Source of the DNA: Cyclobacteriaceae bacterium
GTDB taxonomy: Bacteria; Bacteroidota; Bacteroidia; Cytophagales; Cyclobacteriaceae
Reading direction: 5' to 3'
NCBI GenBank assembly: GCA_016787755.1
Contig: JAEUUA010000018.1
Span: forward strand, 372,001 to 436,000
DNA length: 64,000 nt
The position numbers were made by a program, and so were the translations under genes. The notes under the pieces are model-generated. The model worked only from the letters and a program-made list of their open reading frames with translations. It did no database searches and was not told the origin of the DNA. Of the stretch, positions 27,088 to 35,770 are shown piece by piece. Positions within the stretch are counted from its first letter, which is position 1; the number at the start of each line of letters is the position of its first letter.

Positions 27088-27498
27088 ATGAACTCATCCA
27101 ACATAAAATCTGGGATTATTTTCATCGGCATTATTGCTGCTTTGGGATTAATTGGGTTTGTATCTTATGACGTACTTTTTTCCAAACCTCATATATTAAA
27201 AGGTGTTATTGTTGAAAAGATTTATGTGCCCAGCAAGAACGCAACCGGTCCTCATGTGCTTCCTTATGGGAAATACCGAAGCTACGATTATACGGTTACT
27301 ACAGAAAAACATGATCAATGGATTGCTTTCGTGAAAGTGGATGATGGAAAGGTTTTAAAAGTGAATTGTCACTCTAATCATTACAACATAAAACAGGTTG
27401 GTGATACGCTTCACTTCAAGGAGTATACCGGTGAAACGTTGGGTATCGATTACTTCTCTCATAATGAAGAAGACATGGAACTCGAAAAGGATTTATAA
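27088..27498 (+). CDS. Conserved-looking anchored protein of unknown function
   Basis: Protein of 136 residues with one N-terminal membrane helix (about 7-30) and a small beta-rich exported domain. Notable segments are LPYGKYRSYDYTVTTEKHDQW, VNCHSNHYNIKQVGDTLHF and TGETLGIDYFSHNEED. It has a single Cys and many His/Tyr residues but no haem motif. I do not recognise a named family. It sits 12 bp after the cytochrome stop and 12 bp before xdhC, so it is probably part of the molybdoenzyme-related operon. Confidence 0.65.
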   Translation: MNSSNIKSGIIFIGIIAALGLIGFVSYDVLFSKPHILKGVIVEKIYVPSKNATGPHVLPYGKYRSYDYTVTTEKHDQWIAFVKVDDGKVLKVNCHSNHYNIKQVGDTLHFKEYTGETLGIDYFSHNEEDMELEKDL

Positions 27499-27510
27499 AG
27501 TTATAGTTAG

Positions 27511-28695
27511 GTGAAAGATTTTAAAGCCATAATAGCTGCGTACCAGCAAATTGACTTCAGTCAGCGAAAGGCCGCATTGGCAACCGTGGTTAAAGTTCGG
27601 GGCTCATCCTATCGAAGTCCTGGGGCGCGCATGCTGATTACTGATGATGGCAAGTGGGTAGGTTCGATCAGTGGGGGTTGTTTAGAGGGCGATGCATTAC
27701 GGAAAGCACGCAATGTAATGTCTGATAAAATTCCTATGACAGTAACATATGACACTCGGGAAGAAAGTAATCAAAACCTTGGAATTGGATTGGGGTGCAA
27801 TGGCGTGATTGATGTGTTGATTGAACCGATTGATCAGATGGATCAAAAAAACTCAATCACGCAATTCAGTTCATTACTCAATACACAGGAACCTATAGCG
27901 TTGGCAACAATTTTTAATGGGCCGTATGTGGGAGAAAAAATGTTGCTGACCAGTTCAGGAGATGTAAGTAATCAGTTTTCAAATGAGGAGCTTACTAAGC
28001 TGATCAGAATTGATTTAGAAAAGCTTACCATCACAAAACGATCGGAAGCGAAAGTATATACGGTCAGTGGCCAGGCGTTTGAGGTCTTCATCGAACTTAT
28101 TCAACCCTCATTATCATTAATCATTTTTGGTGGGGGGTTTGATGCGCGCCCTGTAAGTGAGCTGGCCAAATCATTAGGCTGGAATGTTTCCGTTACAGAT
28201 GAATGTGTAGCCCACATTGCACCCATCTTTTTTCCTACAGCCGATAAACTTTCACTTTGCCAACGTGATTTTATTGATCGCGATTTTGATATCACACCTT
28301 ATACAGCATGCGTGCTGATGTCGCACAATTATGAATACGATCGTGATGTGCTGAAAAAATTGTTGAGTACTAACTCACCTTACATAGGAATCTTAGGTCC
28401 GCGCAAGCGCTTTGAAAAAATACTGGAGGAGTTTAGTGCATCTGGAATTACGTTGAGTGATTTTGATTTGCAACGGGTCCATTCTCCGATAGGGCTTGAC
28501 ATTGGCGCTGAAGCTCCTGACGAAATTGCGCTTTCCATTGTTTCTGAAATCCAAAGTAAGTTTGCGAATCGATCTGGTGGATTTTTAAAATACCACAACG
28601 GCCCAATCCATCAGCGCGATGCAAAAAGCGATCAGGTATTTAAGCAGGTTTATTTTGATATTGGCAATTCGAGTCGTTCAATTTCGTCAAAATAG
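27511..28695 (+). CDS. XdhC/CoxI family molybdoenzyme maturation protein
   Basis: Cytosolic protein of 394 residues that binds and sulfurates or delivers molybdenum cofactor to xanthine-dehydrogenase-family enzymes. The N-terminal XdhC domain has KVRGSSYRSPGARMLI and SGGCLEGDALRKA, including the conserved Cys. The C-terminal Rossmann domain begins LSLIIFGGGFDARPV and includes LGPRKRFEKIL. It starts with GTG at 27511, the stop of the upstream gene being 12 bp earlier. It overlaps mocA by one base (TAGTG). Its client enzyme must lie elsewhere in the genome. Confidence 0.92.
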   Translation: MKDFKAIIAAYQQIDFSQRKAALATVVKVRGSSYRSPGARMLITDDGKWVGSISGGCLEGDALRKARNVMSDKIPMTVTYDTREESNQNLGIGLGCNGVIDVLIEPIDQMDQKNSITQFSSLLNTQEPIALATIFNGPYVGEKMLLTSSGDVSNQFSNEELTKLIRIDLEKLTITKRSEAKVYTVSGQAFEVFIELIQPSLSLIIFGGGFDARPVSELAKSLGWNVSVTDECVAHIAPIFFPTADKLSLCQRDFIDRDFDITPYTACVLMSHNYEYDRDVLKKLLSTNSPYIGILGPRKRFEKILEEFSASGITLSDFDLQRVHSPIGLDIGAEAPDEIALSIVSEIQSKFANRSGGFLKYHNGPIHQRDAKSDQVFKQVYFDIGNSSRSISSK

Positions 28696-29291
28696 TGCGA
28701 GTTGGCATTATCATACTGGCAGCCGGCTCCTCTTCCCGACTTGGCAAGCCCAAGCAACTGCTTAAAGTCAATGGGGGCAAAACATTATTAGAAAAAACTA
28801 CATACGCTGCCCTCGATTCGGGAGCTAATCCCATTATTGTTGTGTTAGGAAATCAAGCTGAAATTCTATCAAAAATTATTCAAACACTTTCTGTTACTGT
28901 TGTAACACACAAATACTGGATTCTTGGAATGGGTTCATCCTTAAAAGCGGGTTTACAAAAACTACTTAACGACCATCCTGAAACAGAAGCGGTTATTGTT
29001 ACTGTATGTGACCAACCGTACCTGACAGCCGAACATCTTAAAAAACTCATCACGGTATATATCCATACCTCATCCCAAGTTGTGGCCTCTCATTATAATG
29101 GCATCCACGGAGTTCCTGCCCTATTTGATAAATCTCTTTTCCAAAAACTTCTGGAGTTAAAAGATGACGAAGGTGCCAGAAAAATCATCAGACCACAAGC
29201 GGGAACTATTGAGTTAGTTCCCTTTGAAAACGGTGAGATTGATATTGACACGCCTGATGACCTAAATTATCTGACTAATAACAAAGATTAA
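28695..29291 (+). CDS. MocA-like molybdenum cofactor cytidylyltransferase
   Basis: NTP-transferase-fold enzyme of 198 residues that probably converts Mo-molybdopterin to its cytidine dinucleotide form. It has the nucleotide-binding LAAGSSSRLGKPKQLL, the MGSSLKAGLQ motif, VTVCDQPYLTAEHL, GVPALFDKSLF and the final DIDTPDDLNYL. The GTG start overlaps the xdhC stop. The pairing with xdhC supports MocA over MobA or IspD-like functions. Confidence 0.9.
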   Translation: MRVGIIILAAGSSSRLGKPKQLLKVNGGKTLLEKTTYAALDSGANPIIVVLGNQAEILSKIIQTLSVTVVTHKYWILGMGSSLKAGLQKLLNDHPETEAVIVTVCDQPYLTAEHLKKLITVYIHTSSQVVASHYNGIHGVPALFDKSLFQKLLELKDDEGARKIIRPQAGTIELVPFENGEIDIDTPDDLNYLTNNKD

Positions 29292-29316
29292 AATTCATAA
29301 ATTATTAATAACCCTC

Positions 29317-29324
29317 TACCTTTG
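29317..29324 (+). promoter_or_regulatory. -7 promoter element TACCTTTG
   Basis: Exact match to the Bacteroidota TAnnTTTG -7 consensus, ending 4 bp before the WG-repeat gene ATG. Transcription would start at or next to the start codon. The -33 box is not clear. Confidence 0.45.
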
Positions 29325-29328
29325 ACGG

Positions 29329-31440
29329 ATGCGAGGCACGATCCTTCTTCTGTTTATTCTATCCACCACTCTGTGCCGCGCAGAATCATTTCAGATTTTT
29401 GAGGAAAATGGAAAAGTAGGGATCAAAAACGAACAAGGAAAGGTTGTTCTTCCTGCCTCGTTTGAAGCGCTGGGCTGGTCGGATGGTAGCTTTTCGGTAA
29501 TTAGTGGAGTAACGGGATATCGCTCGCATAACCAATGGGGCATCCTTAATCTCAAAAAAGAATTTGTTACCAAAGCTGAGTATGAAAATCTGGTTCATGC
29601 CAGGGGTGACTATTTCATTGCCCGTAAAAAAATTAACCCAGTACAAACCAAATCAGGTTGTTTAAATCTAAAAGGAGAAATTAAAATCCCTTTTCAATAT
29701 GATGGCATCAGCATTCATGGGTTACGGGCCATCGTCTTTAATTTGTACCTCGGACATTATTCGTATGGACTGATTGATCTGCAGAACACAGTACTCGTTC
29801 CATTAAAGTATCAAAAAATAATACCAATGGGTCTCCATTTTGCGGTTGAGAATGAAAGAGGAAAGATTGCTTTTTTTGACAGCGAAGGAAAAGTTAAAAC
29901 AGATTTTAAAATCGACAGCATATCGGCTTTTCAAAATGGCCATGCCATCATACATAAAAATTTAAATCAGGGCTTAATTGATCAGGATGGAGTCATTGTG
30001 GCTGAGCCTCTTTTTCAGCACATAAAAATCATGGAAGATCAAGCCAAAGTTCTTAGTCATCATGAATGGATTGTTCTTAATGACAAAAATGAAGTTCATC
30101 GGAAAGTACTAGCCGATGAATTACTGACAGCAAAAGATGAAGGTATTATATACAGATACTCAACTAAGTATGGCTTACTCGATGCCGCAATGAATGTAAC
30201 TCTTTCCGCTCAATACGATTGCTTGTTCCCATTGGGAAGCGGTCACTTTATTGTGAAACAAAAAGGTAAATCAGGTATTGTTCGGCTCGACAATTCGTTC
30301 TCAATTCCTATTGTCTACGATTCTCTTTTAGGAAAAGCGGATAGTTTTCGAGCATACAAAAAGGACGAAGGTTGGGCGTTAGTAGATCTGCTGAACAAAC
30401 CAAAAACTCAAAAGCAATACGATTGGCTTGGCGCGAAGCAAAAGGAGATTTATCCGGTAAAGAATTTTGGGTATTGGGGCGCGGTAAATACAACAGGTTT
30501 GGAAACCATTCATTGTGTATACGACTCCCTGGTTGAAATTTCTGATGAACAACTCGTTGTAAAATTTAAAAATCAATATGGAATTATTTCCACCGAGGAA
30601 AAATGGTTGGTTTTACCTCAGTCCTTGCCATTGCGGTTAGTAAATGATTCGTGCTACTTACAAATTCAAGCTCAAAACATTTTTCTTACAAAATTCTCCG
30701 GTGATGTAATCTACTTTACGGATAACAAGGTCGAATTCAAAAAAGATACCTGGATGGAATATTTACCGGATGGAACCATCAAAACATTGGATTACCAAGG
30801 TCGTTTGTTGAGTCGGGTGACACCACCACCGCTCGATAAGCTGGAGGAAGTATATCAGGAACATGAAGGTATGCGGGGCATCAAGCGCGATGGCAAATAT
30901 GGATTTGTTGATTCGCGTAACCGCCTAAGAATTGCCAACCGATACGATGGTATCGGAGATTTTCATGAAGGACTTGCGGCTTTTAAACTCCTTGGAAAAT
31001 GGGGTTTTCTGGATAAAGAAGATCACATTGTAATTAATCCAAACTTTCAATCGGTAGAATCCTTTAAGAACGGTCTTTGCATTGTTCGCAAAAACAACAA
31101 AGCCGCAGTAATTGATAAAGCAGGAACATTGATCCTAAACTTTCAGTATGATTCAATAAAAAGGCAAACCGATGGAAAGTTTCGCTTGTTTGATAAAAAT
31201 TTGATAGGGTTGGCAAATCTGGATGGCAGCATTTTGATTGAGCCTCGATTTGATTTTCTCGAAGATCTAAACAATGGTTACGCTATTGCAGGTCGCGATA
31301 ATAAATTTGGTTTAATCCATGTCAATGGACTCAGTGCCATTCCTATTACTTATGATTCACTTTCATTTGATTCGGATAACAATCAATATCTGGCGCTCAA
31401 AAAAGCGGAGTGGAAAGAGATTAAACTAAACAATCAATAA
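29329..31440 (+). CDS. WG-repeat protein
   Basis: Exported protein of 703 residues with a signal peptide (1-18, TTLCRAES). It is built almost wholly of WG-type beta repeats, about ten or more units of the form G(L/F)(I/V)D..G...(I/V)P..YD (for example KYGFVDSRNRLRIANRYD, KWGFLDKEDHIVINPNFQ, KFGLIHVNGLSAIPITYD). A non-repeat segment occurs around residues 440-510. WG repeats are thought to be protein-binding surfaces; no enzymatic motif is seen. Monocistronic and convergent with kmo. Confidence 0.85.
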   Translation: MRGTILLLFILSTTLCRAESFQIFEENGKVGIKNEQGKVVLPASFEALGWSDGSFSVISGVTGYRSHNQWGILNLKKEFVTKAEYENLVHARGDYFIARKKINPVQTKSGCLNLKGEIKIPFQYDGISIHGLRAIVFNLYLGHYSYGLIDLQNTVLVPLKYQKIIPMGLHFAVENERGKIAFFDSEGKVKTDFKIDSISAFQNGHAIIHKNLNQGLIDQDGVIVAEPLFQHIKIMEDQAKVLSHHEWIVLNDKNEVHRKVLADELLTAKDEGIIYRYSTKYGLLDAAMNVTLSAQYDCLFPLGSGHFIVKQKGKSGIVRLDNSFSIPIVYDSLLGKADSFRAYKKDEGWALVDLLNKPKTQKQYDWLGAKQKEIYPVKNFGYWGAVNTTGLETIHCVYDSLVEISDEQLVVKFKNQYGIISTEEKWLVLPQSLPLRLVNDSCYLQIQAQNIFLTKFSGDVIYFTDNKVEFKKDTWMEYLPDGTIKTLDYQGRLLSRVTPPPLDKLEEVYQEHEGMRGIKRDGKYGFVDSRNRLRIANRYDGIGDFHEGLAAFKLLGKWGFLDKEDHIVINPNFQSVESFKNGLCIVRKNNKAAVIDKAGTLILNFQYDSIKRQTDGKFRLFDKNLIGLANLDGSILIEPRFDFLEDLNNGYAIAGRDNKFGLIHVNGLSAIPITYDSLSFDSDNNQYLALKKAEWKEIKLNNQ

Positions 31441-31441
31441 G

Positions 31442-32794
31442 CTATTTTAGCTTCTTCGTTATCTCTTCAAAATTTAGCGATTCCCAATTTTTCTCAATGC
31501 CTTGGATCTTCATTACTTCATCCATAATCTTTTTTTGTTTCTGTCCAGTTTCGTAGGCCATTGAATAAGGCATCTCATCATGAAACGTGACCATCGAATA
31601 AAGCGGTATCCATTGGGTTGGATAAAGTTGATGCAGCCGGGCTTCAATTTTCTTTCGTAGCAAGAAATCAGCATCTGCTACTAGGTCGCGCATTTCTATA
31701 AAATTATCCAGTGCCAGTTGGGCAATCGCATCTGCATCTTTCTTCCGGGTTTGTTCAAACAGAGGAAGAACCGTTAGCCAATCATCATTATGTTTGTCAA
31801 GCATTTCATTTAAGATTCTGCAATCTTCAAATCCGGCATTCATTCCTTGCCCGTAAAAAGGAACCAAGGCGTGTGCTGCATCTCCAATCAGCAATGTTTT
31901 ATTTCGTACCCACGGATAACATTTAATTGTAACGAGTGACGAAGTTGGATTTGAATTATAATCTTCCAACAAAGCTGGCATTAACTCAACCGCATCCGGA
32001 AATGTGTTTTCAAAAAACATACTCACTTCAGCATCAGTTTTAAGTTGTTCGAAGGAAGGTGTGCCAGAGAATGGAAAGAAAAGCGTACACGTAAAACTTC
32101 CATCGGGATTTGGGAGCGCGATCATCATAAAACTTTCGCGCGGCCAAATGTGTAATGCGTTTTTTTCAAGTTTAAATGAACCAGCTGCGCCTGGTGGAAT
32201 ATGAAGCTCCTTATATCCATGATCGGTATAGTCTTGCGAATAATCAAACCGATCGGTAAACATAAGCGCACCTCTCACTGCTGAGAAGGCACCATCGGCT
32301 CCAATGATTAAATCAAACTGTTTCTTCTCCGTGGTCAACTGTCGACTGTCGACTGACGACTGACTACCGACTTCAAGAGTAGTCTTTACTAAATCGACAT
32401 GGGTAATCCTTCTATCAAAATAAAATTGTGACCCTAGCCCCTCCGCCTTATTCATCAACACTACATTCAACGCACTGCGCGAAACTGAATTAATAAACTC
32501 CCCTTCTTTTCCATACGGCTGATACGTGAGTTTCGACTCCCGATCATGCATCACCCTGCCGTGCATGGGGATAGCAATAGATTTTATCTCCTCAGCGAGA
32601 CCAACTTCTTTCAATGCACGAATACCCCGGTTACTTAGTGCAAGGTTAATCGATCGGCCTCCTTCATAACCAACCGCACGCATATCGCCCCTGCGTTCGA
32701 ATACAGAAACCTGATAGCTCCGCTTAGAAAAATAAATAGCTAACAAGGATCCAACTAAACCCGCTCCAACAATGGCAACCTTCTTCTCACTCAT
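31442..32794 (-). CDS. kmo: Kynurenine 3-monooxygenase
   Basis: FAD-dependent hydroxylase making 3-hydroxykynurenine from kynurenine. It has the Rossmann motif VAIVGAGLVGSLLAIYFSKR, GYEGGRSINLALSNRG (kynurenine monooxygenase signature), the DG motif IIGADGAFSAVRG and the FAD-binding LIGDAAHALVPFYGQGMNAG. A surface segment at about residues 142-153 (SQSSVDSRQLTT region) is encoded by repetitive GACTGTC-type DNA and looks like a tolerated in-frame insertion. The gene overlaps kynU by 4 bp. Pathway position is clear from kynU and haaO next to it. Confidence 0.97.
   Translation of the reverse strand: MSEKKVAIVGAGLVGSLLAIYFSKRSYQVSVFERRGDMRAVGYEGGRSINLALSNRGIRALKEVGLAEEIKSIAIPMHGRVMHDRESKLTYQPYGKEGEFINSVSRSALNVVLMNKAEGLGSQFYFDRRITHVDLVKTTLEVGSQSSVDSRQLTTEKKQFDLIIGADGAFSAVRGALMFTDRFDYSQDYTDHGYKELHIPPGAAGSFKLEKNALHIWPRESFMMIALPNPDGSFTCTLFFPFSGTPSFEQLKTDAEVSMFFENTFPDAVELMPALLEDYNSNPTSSLVTIKCYPWVRNKTLLIGDAAHALVPFYGQGMNAGFEDCRILNEMLDKHNDDWLTVLPLFEQTRKKDADAIAQLALDNFIEMRDLVADADFLLRKKIEARLHQLYPTQWIPLYSMVTFHDEMPYSMAYETGQKQKKIMDEVMKIQGIEKNWESLNFEEITKKLK
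32336..32371. repeat. In-frame degenerate GTCGACTG/GACTGAC repeat inside kmo
   Basis: Plus strand reads as overlapping units of CTGTCGACTG, GACTGACGAC and TGACTACCGAC. The same style of sequence occurs between genes at 44624-44640, 54985-55078 and 55526-55575. It encodes a short Ser/Gln/Asp-rich loop before the DG motif of the monooxygenase. Confidence 0.6.
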
Positions 32795-34059
32795 TTCATT
32801 GCTTTTCTAAAAATCTCACAGAATATAAATACTTCTTCAAAGGTATTATACATGGGCACAGGAGCCACTCGTATAACATCAGGCTCACGCCAATCTGCAA
32901 TCACTCCATTTTTAGTAAGTTGATTAAAGACTTTCCTGCCATTCTTTTTCATCAAAATAGAAAGCTGGCAGCCTCTGTCTTTTGCATTATTTGGCGTGAT
33001 GATAGAGAAATATTCAGCATGGCCATCAATCGATGTTAAGAGATACTCAAAATAGTTGGTAAGCTGAACACTTTTCTTTCTCAAATTCTTAATCCCTGCT
33101 TTTTCAAATAATTCCAGCGAAGCCAGTTGAGCTGCACCTGATAACACCGGGAAATTAGAAAGCTGCCAGCCATCGACACCATGCATGGGATTAAACCCTT
33201 TCTTCATTTGAAAGCGTGCCTTCTCATCGTGCCCCCACCAACCTGCCAATCGCGGCAACGCAAAGTTTGTTGCGTGTTTTTCATGAACGAATGCTCCTGC
33301 AATTCCACCCGGGCCAGAATTAAGATATTTATATCCACACCACACCGCAAAGTCAACCCCATGGGCATGCAGTGACATAGACACATTACCCATGGCGTGC
33401 GCTAAGTCAAACCCAACATACCCGCCAGCAGCATGCCCGGCTTTAGTTATTTCTTTTAGGTTGAAAAATTGGCCAGAGTAATATTGAACTGCGCCAAAAA
33501 TAACAAGTGCCAACTCATTACGATGATCGTGAATTGATTGTGAAATATCTTCAGTGCGCAACGTAAACTCCCCGGCCCTGGGCTTGAGTTCGATTAAACC
33601 CTCTGAAGGATCAATACCATGAAACTTTAATTGAGATTCAAATGCATATTGATCGGAAGAAAACGCACCTGCTTCCGTAATAATTTTAAATCTCTTCTTA
33701 GTGGGCTGATAAAAGGTAGCCATCATTAAATGAAGGTTCACCGTAAGTTGGTTCATGCCAACCACTTCTATTGGCTTCGCTCCTACCAACCGAGCCAATG
33801 CCTTTTTGCTAAACTTGTGATAATATAGCCACGGTCGTTTAGCATAGGTATGACCCTCCACTCCCAAAGCAGCCCAATCATTTAGCTCTTGAGCAATTGA
33901 ATTTTTAACAGACTTTGGTTGCAACCCAAGCGAGTTGCCAGTAAAATATATGGCTGTCTTGCCTTTTACTTTAGGAAGATGAAATTGTTTTCGAAATGAT
34001 TTTAGAGAATTCTGGCGATCAAGTTGCCTGGCGAAGGTTAGCGAGTTTTCAAATTTCAT
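32791..34059 (-). CDS. kynU: Kynureninase
   Basis: PLP-dependent hydrolase of 422 residues cleaving 3-hydroxykynurenine to 3-hydroxyanthranilate and alanine. Recognised by YFTGNSLGLQPKSV near the N-terminus, VGMNQLTVNLHLMM, VGFDLAHAMGN, the PLP-lysine motif FAVWCGYKYLNSGPGG and WWGHDEKARFQM. Length and order match the family. Second step of the operon, between haaO upstream and kmo downstream. Confidence 0.97.
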   Translation of the reverse strand: MKFENSLTFARQLDRQNSLKSFRKQFHLPKVKGKTAIYFTGNSLGLQPKSVKNSIAQELNDWAALGVEGHTYAKRPWLYYHKFSKKALARLVGAKPIEVVGMNQLTVNLHLMMATFYQPTKKRFKIITEAGAFSSDQYAFESQLKFHGIDPSEGLIELKPRAGEFTLRTEDISQSIHDHRNELALVIFGAVQYYSGQFFNLKEITKAGHAAGGYVGFDLAHAMGNVSMSLHAHGVDFAVWCGYKYLNSGPGGIAGAFVHEKHATNFALPRLAGWWGHDEKARFQMKKGFNPMHGVDGWQLSNFPVLSGAAQLASLELFEKAGIKNLRKKSVQLTNYFEYLLTSIDGHAEYFSIITPNNAKDRGCQLSILMKKNGRKVFNQLTKNGVIADWREPDVIRVAPVPMYNTFEEVFIFCEIFRKAMK

Positions 34060-34079
34060 TAAGCGTTGATCTACATAGA

Positions 34080-34610
34080 TTAAACAAATCTCTTATCGGC
34101 CTCCATTACCGTTCCACATTTCTTACAGGTTCGGAATTCTTTTGAGCCATAAAATTCGCGAAAGCGAGGAAGAAAATCTTTTTCAATGTTATCTAAATGA
34201 AATCGATATTCATGAAGTTTGTTATTGCAGCTGTCACAAAACCAAATCAACCCATCCAAGGTCTCTTGTTCAGGCCGTTTGCACTCAATCACCAACCCAA
34301 CCGAACCAGCAGGTCGTTCCGGCCGATGAGGAACTCTTGCGGGCAACAAAAACATCTCCCCTTCTTTAATCGGAATATCCACCGCTTTATCATTTTCCTG
34401 AATGCGCACATTGATATCGCCCTCTAATTGGTAGAATAATTCTTCGGTTTCATTAAAGTGATAATCCTTCCGTGCATTGGGGCCACCCACAATCATTACG
34501 ATGTAATCCCCCGCATCGGTATACAAATTTTTATTCCCTACCGGAGGTTTTAATAAGTCGCGATTTTCAGTAATCCAGCTTTTTAAGTTGAACGGTTTGC
34601 GAATAGACAT
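34080..34610 (-). CDS. haaO: 3-hydroxyanthranilate 3,4-dioxygenase
   Basis: Cupin Fe(II) dioxygenase of 176 residues opening the ring of 3-hydroxyanthranilate to aminocarboxymuconate semialdehyde. Predicted iron ligands are His51, Glu57 and His95 in DYHFNETEEL and RVPHRPERP. The second, rubredoxin-like metal site of bacterial enzymes is complete: Cys125, Cys128, Cys162 and Cys165. The product can be decarboxylated toward 2-aminomuconate, which fits the dehydrogenase at 44672, or cyclise to quinolinate for NAD. Confidence 0.97.
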   Translation of the reverse strand: MSIRKPFNLKSWITENRDLLKPPVGNKNLYTDAGDYIVMIVGGPNARKDYHFNETEELFYQLEGDINVRIQENDKAVDIPIKEGEMFLLPARVPHRPERPAGSVGLVIECKRPEQETLDGLIWFCDSCNNKLHEYRFHLDNIEKDFLPRFREFYGSKEFRTCKKCGTVMEADKRFV

Positions 34611-34622
34611 AGTATAATTTTA

Positions 34623-34895
34623 TTAATGCGAATGTGATTTCCAGCGGACAAGTTTAGGAATGTTGCGTGTAAAGATACCGCTCAGAATGCCAGGAATTTT
34701 CATCTCTTTAAGCTTTCCTTTTACCAGCAACTTCATTTCATCCATTGTAATATCAGGCTGGGTAAATCTCCCCTCCTTATAACAATGACTGCAATATAAT
34801 GTTGATTTAGTACCATCGGCTTCCGTGCCGCCACCCAATGCATCGCGCTTTAAGGGCATGCCGCAACTTTGACAGTTTTTGTAGCTAGCTTCCAT
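34623..34895 (-). CDS. Putative zinc-ribbon protein
   Basis: Protein of 90 residues matching the small zinc-ribbon family with CQSCGMPL, then GGTEADGTKSTLYCSHCYKEGRFTQP. Four Cys (two CxxC pairs) bind one metal. The C-terminal half is helical and basic. It is the first gene of the kynurenine operon (12 bp before haaO). Its role in the pathway is unknown and it may simply be co-transcribed. Confidence 0.8.
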   Translation of the reverse strand: MEASYKNCQSCGMPLKRDALGGGTEADGTKSTLYCSHCYKEGRFTQPDITMDEMKLLVKGKLKEMKIPGILSGIFTRNIPKLVRWKSHSH

Positions 34896-34956
34896 AAATT
34901 GCTTCTATTTAGATAGGAAAGTTAAGGTTCTTTTATCTTTACCAAAAATCAAACTC

Positions 34957-35742
34957 ATGAATCTGGATTTACAAGGCAAAAGAGCCCTGATAGGCGGCAG
35001 TACGCAAGGAATTGGAAAGGCATCGGCTATTGAATTAGCTCATTTAGGCGCAACCGTTACCTTGCTCGCTCGAAATGAACAATCTCTTAAAGAAACATTA
35101 AATGAGCTACCTACTCCAGTCGGTCAGGTTCATAATTACTTAGTAGCCGATTTTAATTCCCCTGATCAACTGAAAAGCGTTGTTGAACATTTTGTGAAAA
35201 CCAATACAATCCACATTCTGATTAATAATACAGGAGGTCCACCTGCCGGGCAAGCAATTGATGCAACTCCCGAAGAATTTATTAAAGCATTTACAGCTCA
35301 CTTAATCTGTAATCAGATTTTAGCGCAAGTAGTTGTAGATGGCATGAAGCAATCGGGCTATGGAAGAATAATAAATATTATTTCAACTTCTGTAAAAATT
35401 CCGATCAAAGGATTAGGCGTATCGAATACTACCCGCGGAGCGGTTGCCAATTGGGCTAAGACAATTGCCACAGAGTTAGCTGCTTTTGGGATTACCGTTA
35501 ATAATGTGTTACCCGGCACAACGATGACGGGGCGATTGGATTCGATTATCAGAACCAAAGCCGAAAAATCAAAAAGAACATACGAAGAAGTAAAAAATGA
35601 AATGATTGCAGAGGTACCCGTAGGTAGAATATCTGAACCCTATGAAGTTGCAGCTGCCGTTGCTTTTTTAGCAAGCCCTGCAGCGGGCTATATTACCGGA
35701 ATCAACATGCCAGTTGATGGTGGAAGGACTGGAAGTTTGTAG
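34957..35742 (+). CDS. Short-chain dehydrogenase/reductase with altered catalytic motif
   Basis: SDR of 261 residues with cofactor loop GGSTQGIGKA, NNTGGPPAG and ISTSVK, ending in GYITGINMPVDGGRTGSL. The usual YxxxK is replaced by SNTTR (Ser and Arg at the Tyr and Lys positions), as in a known subgroup of SDR-like proteins, so classical catalysis is doubtful. It diverges from the kynurenine operon and may belong to the same pathway. Its last codons are duplicated at 42469-42494, on the far side of the CHAT island. Confidence 0.85.
   Translation: MNLDLQGKRALIGGSTQGIGKASAIELAHLGATVTLLARNEQSLKETLNELPTPVGQVHNYLVADFNSPDQLKSVVEHFVKTNTIHILINNTGGPPAGQAIDATPEEFIKAFTAHLICNQILAQVVVDGMKQSGYGRIINIISTSVKIPIKGLGVSNTTRGAVANWAKTIATELAAFGITVNNVLPGTTMTGRLDSIIRTKAEKSKRTYEEVKNEMIAEVPVGRISEPYEVAAAVAFLASPAAGYITGINMPVDGGRTGSL
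35717..35741 (+). repeat. Left copy of island-flanking direct repeat (3' end of SDR gene)
   Basis: The 19 bases 35723-35741 (GAAGGACTGGAAGTTTGTA) are repeated exactly at 42475-42493. Extending to 25 bases (from 35717) gives only two mismatches. It forms the last codons and stop of the SDR gene. Confidence 0.75.
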
Positions 35743-35770
35743 GTTAAATTTAAATTTGCTTATAGTACGT

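Noticed and set aside
28101..28834. Antisense open frames within xdhC and mocA
   Set aside because: Shadows of real genes; no recognisable protein pattern and the plus-strand proteins are full-length and conserved.
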